64,000 nt of DNA, from NCBI GenBank assembly GCA_031769625.1, contig JAUIMM010000211.1, positions 10,683,001 through 10,747,000 of the forward strand. Reading direction: 5' to 3'. Below are positions 32,458-44,018 of this stretch, one piece after another (position 1 is the stretch's first letter; the number at the start of each line of letters is the position of its first letter). A program made the position numbers and the translations under genes. The DNA is from Taudactylus pleione (Eukaryota; Chordata; Amphibia; Anura; Myobatrachidae). The notes beneath the pieces are model-generated. The model did no database searches. It worked only from the letters and a program-made list of their open reading frames with translations, and was not told the DNA's origin.

Positions 32458-33360
32458 CTCTCTGGGGGTATGCTCAGCACTCCAGGAGATGCTAGGCCCC
32501 CAGTGTAACACTGCAGACTGCGGGTGGGATGGAGGGACAGTCCTTGAAAAGCGGGACAGTTGAAGGGTTTGGCCTTAGACCCAAAAAGGGTTGTGGACTA
32601 TTGAGAAGTGGGCATGACTTCACAAGAAACACATGCAGGGTTGGGTGAAAGAAACATTCATCAGTAGGTGCAGTGCAGGTTTTCAGAATGTTGGCTGCTG
32701 GCCCATCTCAGAAGGAAAACAGGATAACTTTATTTACACTTATTCGTACAGCACAATAAGCATAAGGGTTGCAAGTTCAGCTTCTCCAAATTTCCCCTGC
32801 ACATTAGTTTAAGAGATGGTAAATATGGCAAAATGCTTACTCCACCTGCACGATACAATTTACTTGCACACCTCCAGCACAGTCTTACTGTAAATACAGC
32901 TGTCACAACAGTGAATGCATAGCTTGTCACCAGGATTCCCTTACAGCCGCTCAGCCTCACCTTCCAATATGGGGTCACTGAACTGGTACATTTTAACAGG
33001 GATTCTCATTGTTGGTCTCATATGTATACAGTTACTCAGGACACTCTTCATCAGGACTCCCCTCTGCTGCCACCATACACCGACTCACCCCCACTCTGGG
33101 AGCACTTCTCAGTGGGCTATCAAACTGTGATAAACTTTACAATACTTGGAGGCACTCAAACTCTCCTTGGTGACAGTCTCTTCTCCTTCTCTTCTTAAAG
33201 GTGGTCTCTTTTCTGACAGTCCTTACACTGTGGTCAGGAGTGAGAGCACTCGCCCTCTTTGCAGGTGTCTCTCTCATGTCAGGGACTCCCTCATTGGCTT
33301 GGAGAGATGACTTTCCCTCCTCCCAGCAGCTTCCACTGTAACTCCGTTCCACTGGACTAT
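32458..33360. other. Unclassified sequence, possibly an old LTR or LINE tail
   Basis: A CT/CA-rich stretch at 32700-33360 with CTTTATTTACACTTATTC near its start, and the similar-style DNA 33960-34440 after the MITE at 33361, reads like one repeat interrupted by that MITE. No ORF or motif I can name. Confidence 0.3.
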
Positions 33361-33959
33361 GGGCCTGATTCAGAGCTGCTCGTAAGTGGCCGCTCCTTCG
33401 CTCTGAGCGATGTTCGCACAAATGCGCATGCGTATGGGTCGTAATGCGCATGCGCAAACCAGTCATTGCGGTCGGAAATCGTGCGCTCGCAAAACAGCGA
33501 GGGGCTGCTAATTTGATTGACAGAATGTACCGTTTGTGGGTGGTAACAGGGGAAGGTGCTTGAAAACGGGGGAGTGGAGATCCGAACGCAGGCGTGCCTA
33601 ACAGTCAAAAGGGCGTTTAATGGGAGTGCATAATTAGTAAAGGAGCGTCATCGACCACGTCACTTGGTTGTCTTTTAGCCTGAACTACTCGCAGTGATAG
33701 CGGTAAGAAAAACCTACCACAAGCACTGCGAGCAGTTCAGATGCCTTTCGATGTACCCGATTAATCTAATAAATACCGGAGATGACGTGTGATGCGAACG
33801 GCAACGGGGCGCCTTTACAAAATAGCGAGCGCATTTTTTGTTTGCTCGCTCAGACATAGAGGCGTCAACAAACCGCAAAGAGCGAGCGCTCAATTTAAAT
33901 AGCCGGCCCCTTTTTCTGAACGACCGTCCGCAAATAGCGTCCAGCTCTGAATCAGGCCC
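33361..33959. mobile_element. GGGCCTGATTCAG MITE, subfamily 2, copy 2
   Basis: Ends GGGCCTGATTCAGAGC and GCTCTGAATCAGGCCC, with the same internal order as 27274-27858, including the GCGCATGCG palindrome and the CTGAACTxCTCGCAGTG arm pair. The flanking 3-mers (TAT and AGA) do not match, so the duplication has decayed or one edge changed. Confidence 0.86.
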
Positions 33960-34452
33960 AGAGCTTGTCCCCTTTACTGTATAACATGGGGGCTTCACAC
34001 TGGGGCTTCTTGACTACAGGTTAACTTTCCCCTCTCTCTTTACACAATAGGGACTGTTCTCCCCTCTTTTCAATATAATGGTAGATTTTCTTCTCTATAC
34101 TATACTTGCTGATCACAGGGTCTCTTGCTTCCGCCCCCCCCCTCTTGTGTACAGCAAAGGTGACCTTGGGAAACTCAAGTCTTTTATCGACTCGTGACCA
34201 CACAAAGCTACACCCACACCACATGTGGATAATCCGTGTCACTATCTACTCTAGGCGTCTAGCGAGGTCAACGCCTGTCTCTCTCCACTAGCCTCCCAGT
34301 GACTGACAGCTACGGTCAACAGCGAGCATACAGAGGCATGTGTGGTTTCATCAGTTCCGTGTCCCTACAAAAATATTTACAAAATGTTGGCAGATATAAA
34401 TTCTATTTGGAGATTAGTGATGTCTCATGTTACATGACTTATCTATAAAGTA

Positions 34453-34790
34453 CTAGCGACCTGCCCCGGCTTCCCACGGAAACAATTCTGAATTTACGGT
34501 GATGGTCTTTTTTAACCGGGGTCTTATAAGATTGCCTTGTAGACGGCATAAGTCATTTATCCTCCTAATGTCAACACGAAAAGATTTCGTTCTGACGGGT
34601 CACGCAAAAGGGCCACGTAAGTTGTCCATGCGAAAAACAGTCTCCACTCAGGTCAACTCCAGCCACGTTAAGTGTCTGTCCCTGTGCTTTTATCATTGTC
34701 AGGCCAGAGCAGACTCTTACCGGGAATTGGACTTGTTTGAAATTAAATTCTATAAATACAAAATGACTTACGCCTGATTTTAATAAAAAA
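34453..34790 (-). mobile_element. Helitron remnant (3' end with helicase tail)
   Basis: The minus-strand frame around 34710-34571 reads MIKAQGQTLNVAGVDLSGDCFSHGQL, the last motifs of the Pif1-like helicase of Rep-helicase Helitrons, and then stops. Further 3' the minus strand has GCCGGGGCAGGTCGCTAG, a GC-rich piece ending in CTAG followed by T, as at Helitron 3' ends. The upstream helicase and Rep parts are absent. Inactive. Confidence 0.8.
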
Positions 34791-35428
34791 GGAGTATTTA
34801 AAAAAAGAAAACAGACAAAACCGCACACTATTATCATATTCAGTGTCCATGACACGTTGGGGGCATAATGGCGTTTATAAATGTTGGCACCTATGGTGGG
34901 GTGATTGGTGATTTTATTACTATCCCTATACGTGACTAACAGTTCCACATTGTAATGTCTCTTTCAGCATTCAGATGTACTGTACTGTATGTAAAACAGC
35001 CTCGGAGACATAACCAAATCTGCTATTAATATTTGCTTCCAGCTAAAATCCTTATGAAGATTCCCCCCGATGTGGGAGATTAAAATAGCTCTAGTACAGA
35101 ACGTGTTCTACCGTATACAGGATGGGGCCTGATTTGCATATTTTATTGCCAGATATTGAATTGTTGACAACTAATTCCAGGGATACATCCAAGTTTAGAT
35201 TTCCCGGTATCTTTTATCCCCAGAATGTCCCTATTGCTGTACAACATAACCCATCTGCACAGTAACATCGCTTATTTCTGTGCTTAATGTACATATTCAT
35301 TTACAGAGTAGTATTTAAGTTGCTTTATGTACATATGTGTTTAAAGAATAGTATTTAAGTTGCACATAAATATTAGCAATATTAGAAATAAATTGAAGAA
35401 ACACGATATAATTTGGATTATAGTGCAA
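34791..35428. other. No gene seen
   Basis: AT-rich intron sequence with two similar phrases AGTATTTAAGTTGC at 35310 and 35350; otherwise nothing. Confidence 0.4.
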
Positions 35429-35431
35429 TTA

Positions 35432-36001
35432 GGGCTCGATTCAGACCCGCTGGCTAGACGCACTCGCACGCAGCGAATGTATGAAAATCCGCATTCGCAC
35501 TGCAAGGCAATTGCACGCCCACTATGTCTTAGCGTGCGATCGCTCTGTGTATGCAGACGCCCACCAGCCTGTCTTAAGACGCCCACTTTCCCACGTCCTG
35601 TCTCGGAAGTGTATGCAACCATCGGTAACATCGAGTACCATCGGAAGCGATCTCAGCGCTTGTGGCTGACCATACCCTACCGCAAGCACTGCAAGTGATT
35701 CAGTGTGATTTTCTTCATGTGACGCTGCGTCTTAATTATGCACGCCTCTTAAAGGCGTTAAGATGCTCAGGCATTCCTGCGTTCGCACCACCAATCCCCC
35801 GTTTTCATGGAGCATCCCCTGTCACCACCCACAAACGGTTTGCCCTGTCACTCTGGCTAGCGAGCTGGCTATGCGCAGCCAGCGAAGGCTTCCCGATCGC
35901 ATAGACTAGTTCGCGCACTGCAATGCGTACGTATGCACAGATTGAAAAAATCGGCTGGCTGTGTGCGAACGCAGGCTAGCGAGCGGGTCTGAATCGTGCC
36001 C
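35432..36001. mobile_element. GATTCAG MITE, subfamily 3
   Basis: Left GGGCTCGATTCAGACCCGC, right GCGGGTCTGAATCGTGCCC; TTA on both sides (35429-35431, 36002-36004), the TWA-type target expected for PIF/Harbinger. Same general layout as 61053-61645. No protein. Confidence 0.87.
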
Positions 36002-36004
36002 TTA

Positions 36005-36439
36005 GGTCCAGGGACAGTTCTTTTGTCATCCTCTTAAATAAATACGTTTTCCCCTGCTGGAAAAGTGACCAAACTCTGATTCAGAGACGCACCGATATTC
36101 ACAGAACTGAACGATTTTCTGCTACTTCTCAAAATCAGCCCCTCTGATGTCAAGTTCTACTGCAGCTAAAGTGCCCCCGCCATCTAGTGGAGGCAATGTC
36201 CAGTCCATCCCTTTCCCAGCAACCAGTGACATCATTGCGCTGTCCATGTGGTCAATAAGGAATTTTTTGCCTCTCTTGCAACATTTTGCTGCATTTCCAA
36301 ACAAGCAATTTAACATGAAGATGGGAAAATAAAAAAACAAAAACATTCAACGCACATCTAAGAGAAAAGTATTCAAAAATACCAATCAGGGGAAAAATGT
36401 AAGAAGGTGTTAAAGCTTTTGAATATCCATTATAAAGAC
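36005..36439. other. No gene seen
   Basis: Short unique-looking interval; a phrase near 36120-36230 (AATCAGCCCCTCTGATGTC, GCTAAAGTGCCCCC) may be another repeat edge. Confidence 0.35.
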
Positions 36440-36443
36440 ATGG

Positions 36444-36924
36444 GGGCCCATTTATTAAGGATCGCATTTTGCAATGCGATCAGGGCATGCAGTATCGCCC
36501 ATGATCGCTTTGCAAAATGCGATCATACCGGCCGAATGTATGACCCGGCACATGCACGGACTGCACATGAGCGGCGCCCATTGCCGGCGGAGGGATCTGG
36601 AAGATCCCTCCGCCGGCTCAAATGCGGTAAGTGCCCATAGGACACAGTGGCTAACACTATCTGCAGATGGCGTTAGCTGCTGGGGTCAATATCGGGAATG
36701 CGAAGCATTCCCGATATTGATACATTTGGCAGCATTGCATCCCCCATAGAAACCTATGAGGGAGGCGGCTGCCGGCGGCAATGGAGGGATCGCAGCAGGT
36801 ATCGGAGATAGCTGCTGCGGTCCCTCCTTCATACATTCAGGGGATACTAAGTATTTGAGGTAAACCCCCGAAAACAGGTGTTTTCGGGGAATTTACCTCA
36901 AATGATCTTTGATAAATGTGCCCC
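36444..36924. mobile_element. Palindrome-rich MITE (CATTTATTAAGG type)
   Basis: Left GGGCCCATTTATTAAGGATC and right GATCTTTGATAAATGTGCCCC; ATGG on both sides. It contains successive hairpins: GATCGCATTTTGCAATGCGATC, CCGGCGGAGGGATC...GATCCCTCCGCCGG, CAATATCGGGAATGC...GCATTCCCGATATTG, CCCCGAAAACAGGTGTTTTCGGGG. Same building principle as the hairpin-string MITEs but with different words. Confidence 0.82.
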
Positions 36925-37332
36925 ATGGAGAGAACATGGCACAAATGTGACGTCCAACACTGGGCACCCATGTAAGAAGGACACTTGTTAGGGAGGCCAC
37001 CAAGAGATACAGCCTTCCATGGCACAGATCTAACCTGCAGTTTGCCAAACCGCTCTATGAAGTCTTGGGATGGCCATCGTCCATCGATGTTTACAAAACA
37101 TCGATGGCTAACAGCCAATGTCAGATAGATTTGCCATCAATGGCGGAGAACCAATAGTTCTGTTTATTTATTTGTTTACTTAATGTCAGGACACGAGCCT
37201 AGCTACGCCCGATGACCACGTGAAGCCCTACCCTTCGGCTTTGATTGGCCAGAAACCCAGTTTGTAAAAAAGAGTAGAGATGACTATAGGTAGTTGAAAC
37301 CATCGATGGCTTCCCTTTGAATGGTTCTATAC

Positions 37333-37982
37333 CAGTGGTCAGGGAACAGGGGTAAATTACCCCACATGGGGTAAAAATGAAATTCCTGGGGGTAATGGAC
37401 GGACAGCCGATTCATATGCATGCCCGGCTGTGCCGCAGGGAGGCTCTAAGCCGGATGCCTGCTGAGATGTTATTACCAGCGGGCGCCCGGCTCCTTCCCT
37501 GCAGCGCCGCGTTAGCTGGAGGCTGGAGTTCTCTTCTGAACTCCAGCTTCCACCTCTCTCCATGTGCACTATGGAAGAGACGTCATGACGTCTCTCCCAT
37601 AGTTCAAAGGAGCAGCCGGGCGGACAGAACGGCGGCGGATGCAGGGGCGGGGATTAAGGTAAGCAGGTTTTTTTGTACAAGCGGCACTACAGGGGCATTA
37701 TATCGGGGCACTACTACAGGCTCACTATATTGGGGCACTACTACAGGGGCATTATATGGGGGCACAACTATGGGGGCACTACTTCAGGGGCATTATATGT
37801 GGGCACTGCTACAGGGCATTATATGGGGGCACTGCTACAGGGGCATAACTATGGGGGCACTACTACAGGGGCATTATATGGGGGCACTACTATATGATTT
37901 CCTTCCTTTCAAATCAAGGGGGTAACGTCTGCATATCTAAATATATTTTGGGGTAAAAGGTAAAAAAGTTCCCTGACCCTTG
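37333..37982. mobile_element. Non-autonomous hAT, inner member, 650 bp
   Basis: Ends CAGTGGTCAGGGAACAGG and AGTTCCCTGACCCTTG. Flanking 8-mers TTCTATAC (37325-37332) and TTCTATAT (37983-37990), one mismatch. GTAA-rich subterminal words (GGGGTAAA) on both sides; a minisatellite occupies 37675-37895. Confidence 0.9.
37675..37895. repeat. About 29-bp minisatellite in the inner hAT
   Basis: Repeats of the phrase GGGGGCACTACTACAGGGGC followed by ATTATAT or ATAACTAT; about seven imperfect copies. Confidence 0.85.
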
Positions 37983-38049
37983 TTCTATATCCTCGATGAT
38001 AACCACCGATGATACCATTGATGGTTACCCACCAATGGCCATCCCTAAT

Positions 38050-38938
38050 GGAGACTAGAAATTAACATTTTGCTCTCATACCTAACACTATGGATCATTC
38101 CAAGAAGGCTCTCCCTACTATGAAGTACTGTGGCAGAAATGTGGGTCTATGGGAAGGCCTCTCTGCTTCAGGGACTCGAAATTAGAGAGCAAACCAGACA
38201 GAATACGATATATAGACACATATTGAAGGAGCAGTCTACAAGAGACCTAGGACTTGGGAATGTACTGTATATATCTGGAAGATTATCATTGGAGCGGTTT
38301 GGATGCTTGACCCAATGCGAGCAAGAGGGAAAAAGTATAGTAGCATGTGACACTTCACCAGTATGGGTCTGGATAGATGCTAGCCCTCAGGTCCTGATTG
38401 GGTTGACACCAGCAAGTCTGTGATGATCTTGCCAACAACGGGAAGCTACTTGGTACATGATGTCAAATTTTGGATTGACACGTATTAGGTAATAGCTGAA
38501 TGACGGCTTCACTGTGATCTACTGTAATTACGTAAATTGGAATATCACACCAGTCGAAGTAATACAATCGAGCCAATGTTTGTTTGTTCACGAGTGACAG
38601 GCTTAACATTGTTTCTGGTCAACAGAAGAACAGACATTTAGTTACCATTGCCTAAAAACTATGGCCACATGAACACGATGACGCATCTCAATAATCACTT
38701 ACAAGTTCTAAGTAGCGTGCAGGAAATAACGTGGAAGCAACATACATTAACATTAATACACTGCAAGTTAGCTAGGAATTAAATAACCTAAGTTGATTAT
38801 TGGCACTTCTTTAACTGGGCTAAATGGGGCAATGTAAGAACTGATTGGAGAGTGCGAGGATAGAGGGTCTCCTAGTAGGCATAACCCTTTGTACAGTGTC
38901 AAGTACCCTGCTCTCATTACACCTGGTATGTCCTAGTC
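38050..38938. other. No gene seen
   Basis: Frames up to about 97 codons (38130-38423) lack any recognisable domain and I do not call them genes. Confidence 0.4.
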
Positions 38939-38941
38939 AAA

Positions 38942-39374
38942 GGGCCTGATTCAGCAAGGAACGCAGTTGCTTATAGGAACGCAATTGGCAGAGTGATTGA
39001 CAGGAAGTGTCTTTTGTGGGAGGTGATGTGAGGTGGTCGGGCAAATACAGGCGTGCCACTGCGTTGGGACGGCGTTGAATGGGCGTGCATAAATTATCCA
39101 CTGTGATACCAGATGCAGCCTGAAACCTCATAGCGTGTGCTGAAGTAAGCAATTCCTGAGTGAGGTCTGACCTGCCTTAACTGTGCGTATGGGTTCGATG
39201 TTACAGATTGTTTCGCTATGTTGGCCAAGTATACGGATGTGAGTAAGGGGAAGTGGCGTCCTTATGTTAGGCTGCGACCGTAATGTGATTGCAAACATTT
39301 ACATATCACCGATGATATTAACAACTGCGTTGCGTGCGTATAAGCAGAATAGTGATCCGTAGCGAATCGGGCCC
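38942..39374. mobile_element. GATTCAG MITE, subfamily 4
   Basis: Left GGGCCTGATTCAGC, right GCGAATCGGGCCC; AAA on both sides, within the longer match TCAAAG / CAAAGTC. The core is shared with the truncated copy at 29540-29827 and resembles 55890-56410. Confidence 0.8.
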
Positions 39375-39499
39375 AAAGTCAAGACCTCAATCACATCAGA
39401 AGACTAAGGAAGGTTTTGACAATTGTAGTACACCAATGGTGTCCTTAAATTTAAAATACATATTACTTGTGTAAGTGCGTGAGATATCTGCTGCAAAGC

Positions 39500-40880
39500 A
39501 GGGAGGTATCTGCTTTGCAAGAGATAGGAATCTCTGTGCTGCAAAGGAAGGGAGCACCTGAACTGCAAGAGAAGAGAATTTCTGTGCTGCAAGGTAAGGG
39601 AGTACCTGTGCTGCAAGGGAAGGGAATTTCTGTGCTGCAAGGGAAGGGAGCACCTGTGCTGCAAGGGAAGGGAATGTCTGTGCTGCAAGGGAAGAGAGCA
39701 CCTGTGCTGCAATGGAAGGGAATTTCTGTGTTGCAAGGCAAGGGAGCATCTGTGTTGCAAGGGAAGATCATTTCTGTGCTGCAAGGTAAGGGAGTACCTG
39801 TGCTGCAAGGGAAGGGAATGTCAGTGCTGCAAGGGAAGGGAATGTCTGTGCTGCAAGGCAAGGGAGCATCTGTGTTGCAAGGGAAGGGAATTTCTGTGCT
39901 GCAAGGTAAGGGAGTACCTGTGCTGCAAGGTAAGGGAGTACCTGTGCTGCAAGGTAAGGGAGTACCTGTGCTGCAAGGTAAGGGAGTACCTGTGCTGCAA
40001 GGTAAGGGAGTACCTGTGCTGCAAGGTAAGGGAGTACCTGTGCTTCAAGGTAAGGGAGTACCTGTGCTTCAAGGTAAGGGAGCATCTGCGCTGCAAGGGA
40101 AGGGAATTCTGTGCTGCAAGGTAAGGGAGTACTTGTGCTGCAAAGTAAGGGAGCATCTGTGTTGCAAGGGAAGGGAATTTCTGTGCTGCAAGGTAAGGGA
40201 GCATCTGTGTTGCAAGGGAAGGGAATCTCTGATCTGCAAGCGAAGGGAGTGTCTGTGCTGCAAAGAAAGGTAGTATCTGTGCTGCAAAGAAAGGGAGTGT
40301 CTGTTCTGCAAGGGAAGGGAATCTTAGTGCTGCAAGGGAAGGGAGTATATATGCTGCAAGGGAAGGGAGTATATATCCTGCAAGGGAAGGGAGTGCCTGT
40401 GTTGCAAGGGAAGGAAATATCTGTGTTGCAATAAAGGGAGTACCTGTTCTGCAAGGGAAGGAAATATCTGTGCTGCAAGGGAAGGGAGCATCGGTATTGC
40501 AAGGGAAGGAAATCTCTGTGCCGTAAGGGAAGGGAATCTCTGTGCTGCAAGGAAAGGGAATATCTCGTTGTGCAAGGGAAGGGAATCTCAGTGGTGCAAG
40601 GAAAGGGAGTACCTGTGCTGCAAGGAAAGGTGATCTCGGTTCTGCAAGGGAAGGGAATATCTGTGCTGCAAGGCTAGGGAGTATATGTGCTGAATAGTAA
40701 TGCAGTATCTGTGCTGCAAGGTTAGGGAACATGAGTGCTGCAAGGGAAGGCAGTATCTTTGCTGAAAGGGAAGGGAGTATATGTGCTGCAAAGGATGATT
40801 TTCTCTGTGCTGCAAGTGTGCAGGTGTCTGCTGCAATAATCTCTGCTGATCTCTGATGCAGAGTGTCTGTACTGCAATGG
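39500..40880 (+). repeat. 24-bp minisatellite, about 57 units
   Basis: Unit GTGCTGCAAGGGAAGGGA plus a variable hexamer (ATTTCT, GTACCT, GCACCT, GCATCT). The period is 24, a multiple of 3, so open frames run on both strands: plus reads VLQGKGxx repeats (39467-40273), minus reads LPCSTxx, QHRxSLPL or LAAQxLPS depending on frame. Seven or eight adjacent units at 39901-40080 are almost identical (GTAAGGGAGTACCTGTGCT), others diverged, showing local recent expansion. I regard it as non-coding. Confidence 0.95.
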
Positions 40881-40919
40881 CAGGGTTTGTGTCTCCAGTA
40901 CAATGCAATTCTGCAATGG

Positions 40920-42345
40920 GGAATCTATGTAAGGAGAACTCTTTGTAATGGTGGGATCACTGATCTGAACACTTGTGCAGGAGGTGGGGGAGTTCTGTGA
41001 ATCCTGGTGGTCCCTGTGTGCAGGGGCAGTTTAAGAGAGGAGAGGGCCCAGGTGCAGTCACCGTACGTGCTCCCCCAACTCAGTTGCATGCCAGACTCGC
41101 ACTGTGCTGGAGTCTACTGCCCATGCTCATGTCTCCGGTCACTTTCCGCCTGCGTCATGTTCCTAGTGAATTTGCCAGCACCGACTCCGAAGAGGTACAT
41201 ATAATGTACCATACTTCCCTACTCACCCGCCCGCCACCCGTGCTATTGCTAAAGTTTGTCATTGTTGAAATGTTGATCATAAAAAAATATCATAAAATTT
41301 AAAATAAATAAATGTTCAACTACAATTGAAGTACGGTTCCTGTTCAATAACGAGTACCAGATTTAATAACAGTAAATGTTCTATATTAACATGGAAAAAA
41401 ACTCTACTTACCTAGTTTTGTAGGACAGAACAGCTAACAGATGAGCAGTATGCTGTCTGCAAACCGTTAAAAAATGGTATTAATCGAAACAATGTATAAT
41501 ACTTCAATAAATATACTCTGAATAGTACATAAGTAGGTTATGTAGTTTTGCAAGAATTAACTTAGGAAACATACCCGGTCTCTACCCACACCCCAATTCC
41601 CACTTCTCTTCCTGATTTAACTTGCGGGATGGTGCAGAACACCTGACATGTGCACCATCAATGTAATATCAGGTGAGCTGAGCAGAGATATTGTTAGGTT
41701 ACAAGCAACAAGACAGCTGGTTCTTCCCCTGGGACCAGCCCGTCAATAAATTGCCACCAGATTCACAGGCTGAGGGGGGGTTTCCAAGCAACTGTAAACC
41801 ACCCCTAAGTGCGCATCTGCCCTGAGGCCCAGGGGTTTGACCTATACCACTGACGGGAATAGAAACTTACAGACCCAAAACACATTATGATGACTAAAAG
41901 AAATAGCAAGGTATCAGACAGAAACTCATTTGCCCAATGCTACTGTTCCCTTTTCTCACGGCAATCAGTGCCTACACCATTTTATACAATAGATATACAT
42001 TGGTAATAATTAGCTCCTCTGGGATTGCAGGGTATGGAGTCGCAGAACAGCAGGGCAGCATCACAGGGGAATATTCGTCTTGTTGGATGAAGACTTCCCT
42101 TTGTAGTCTGACAATAGTGAATTTAACACATTTTTAAACTGCAGTGTTCAGCAGTCTGTCTCAGAGTGCATGGAGTTGAGATGTTACTTATAAAAGTTTA
42201 AATTGGTGTCAATGTTTTTTCGAATTCACAAGAAATCCGAGCTTACTGCTGTATCAGTCCCCAAAAAGCTAGCAACTGTCCGTTATTATATAGATATAAA
42301 TCTAGTTTTATTTATATGTATATCATATATGTATGTGGGGATACG
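40920..42345. other. No gene seen (intron 1)
   Basis: Mixed sequence with short frames only; GGGCCCAGGTGCAGTCACCGTACG and similar words at 41040-41230 suggest an old repeat, not identified. Confidence 0.4.
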
Positions 42346-43052
42346 TTCAGTGTCCTGACAAAGGGTATGCCAGCGGTCAGAATGCCAACACCGGAATCCT
42401 GACACTTGTCAGAATCCCAACGTGAGCATCTAGACTGCCGGCATCCTGGAGGTAAGTAGCGGGGTTAGGGGGAGGGTTAGGGGCTAGGATTAGGCACTAT
42501 GGGTAGGGTTAGGCATTAATGGGGGGGGGGGCTAGGTTTAGAGTGTGGGGTGGGGTAAGTCTAATGTAATGTGAGAGCAAAAATAGACGGCACTATGAAA
42601 CAGTTTTACAAAACAAAGTGCGCTTTTTGGGTATGGGATCCCCGGCGGTCGGGATGCCGACAGACAGAATACCAACAGCAGCATCCCGACAGTCAGAATC
42701 CCAACATACACAGTACCCAACTCTCCCCGTACCCACCTTTCCCGCAGCCTAACCGTAAACCTCCCACCCGCAGCCTAATCCTACCCCTCCTACCCGCAGC
42801 CTAATCCTAACCCTCCCACCCGCAGCCTAACCCTACCCTTCCCACCCGCAGCCTAATCCTACCCCTCCCAAACGCAGCCTAATCTTACCCCTCGAACCCG
42901 CAGCCTAACCCTTACCCACCCGCAGCCTAATCTTACCCCTCCCACCCGCAGCCTAATCCTACCCCTCCTATCCGCAGCCTAACCCTAACCCTCCCAGCTG
43001 CCTAATCCTACCCCTCCCACCCGCAGCCTAACCCTAGCCCAGGCTTGCCTAC

Positions 43053-43420
43053 CCTCCCGATTTGGCCGGGAGCCTCCCGATTTTCGGGTGCCACTCCCGG
43101 CCCCCCAGAAAGGCAGGCAAGCCTCCTGGAAGTCTCTGACCCTCCCCACCTCCCCCCTGAAAAAAACAGAAATACCCGGGGGGCCCGGTGACGCGATTCG
43201 CGCAGAATCGCGTCATTGTGGCCACGCCCCCTGCTTCACAATGCCAAAAATCACAGCATTGTGAAGAGGGGGCGGAGTCACGTTGACGCGATCGTGCGGC
43301 CCCGCCCCGGCTCCGCCCCCAGTGTGACACAAAATGCCCGCTCTGGCCCCGCCCCCCGCTATTAGCCGACAATCAGCACCCTCCCGGAAGGCTGGAGCTG
43401 ATTGTCGGCAAGTATGCTCT
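43053..43420. mobile_element. hAT-like element nested in the foldback
   Basis: Left AGGCTTGCCTACCCTCCCG and right GGCAAGTATGCT are inverted at the ends (GCTTGCC / GGCAAG); TAGCCC and TAACCC lie beside them. The inside has CCCGGGAGGCTCCCGATTTTCG-style words and GCGATTCGCG palindromes. Similar words at 47372-47640 and 63366-63590 suggest a family. Confidence 0.5.
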
Positions 43421-43519
43421 AACCCTCCCAACCGCAGTCTAATCCTACCCCTCCCACCCGCAGCCTAATCCTACCCCTCCCACCCACAGCCTAATCCTAA
43501 CCCTCCCCCTAGAGCCTAA

Positions 43520-43884
43520 AGATGGCCACACACATAGTGATATTTTACCCGATCTGGCTGATTCCGACACATTGGAACGACAGATCGTGTAAAATATGGC
43601 CAAATCCTGAGTAAATCGTGAGTCCCCACTCACAATCACGATGCGATGCGCGTCCCCGCTGGTCGCACATCGCATCTTCAGATCTGCCGTAAAGTAGGTC
43701 AGATCTGACAATCTAGGACGCGATGCACTGTGACAGTCTGACTGCAGGAGAGATCGTATGAAGATTGGACACCAAATCATGTGCAGAACGAGTGGAGATC
43801 CTGTGCAGAGCTGCCGGGGAGGGTTTCAAGGTAAATCGTACACATTGGCTGATCGTGCGCAGATCGCCATGTGTGTGGCCAGCT
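43520..43884. mobile_element. MITE (GATGGCCACACACA type)
   Basis: Left AGATGGCCACACACATAG, right ATGTGTGTGGCCAGC, with TAA or TTAA at both edges. Interior hairpins around CGATCTG / CAGATCT words. No coding capacity. Confidence 0.78.
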
Positions 43885-44018
43885 TAACTCCTAAACCTAA
43901 CCCTAATACTTACCGTCGGGATGTCAGCGGTCAGGATTCTGGGGCCAGGATTCTGACCGCTGTCGGGATTCCGGCGCTGATATTCTGACCGCTAAGATGC
44001 TGACTACATCCCATATTA

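Larger units (their letters stand above)
37065..38047. mobile_element. hAT-like element, outer member of a nest
   Basis: Ends TTGGGATGGCCATCG and CAATGGCCATCCCTA; flanking 8-mers ATGAAGTC and ATGGAGAC agree at 6 of 8. Subterminal CCATCGATGG-type words on both sides (37076-37105 and 37992-38032). A second hAT (37333-37982) lies inside it. Confidence 0.65.
42346..44015. repeat. Large foldback with telomere-like arms
   Basis: Left arm: CAGCGGTCAGAATGCCAAC, CCGGAATCCTGAC, GCCGGCATCCTGG, then GGTTAGGG-type words (42460-42545). Right arm: long CCGCAGCCTAATCCTACCCC tandem (42720-43520), then CTAAACCTAACCCTAATAC and GTCAGCGGTCAGGATTCTG. The two arms are inverted in both the unique words and the telomere-like words. 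Nested: 43053-43420 and 43520-43884. It repeats the pattern at 8485-14055. Confidence 0.7.

Noticed and set aside
39467..40903. Long reading frames (up to 360 codons) on both strands, e.g. VLQGKG repeats
   Set aside because: They follow from a 24-bp tandem repeat without stops in several frames; no start context, splice sites or domain.
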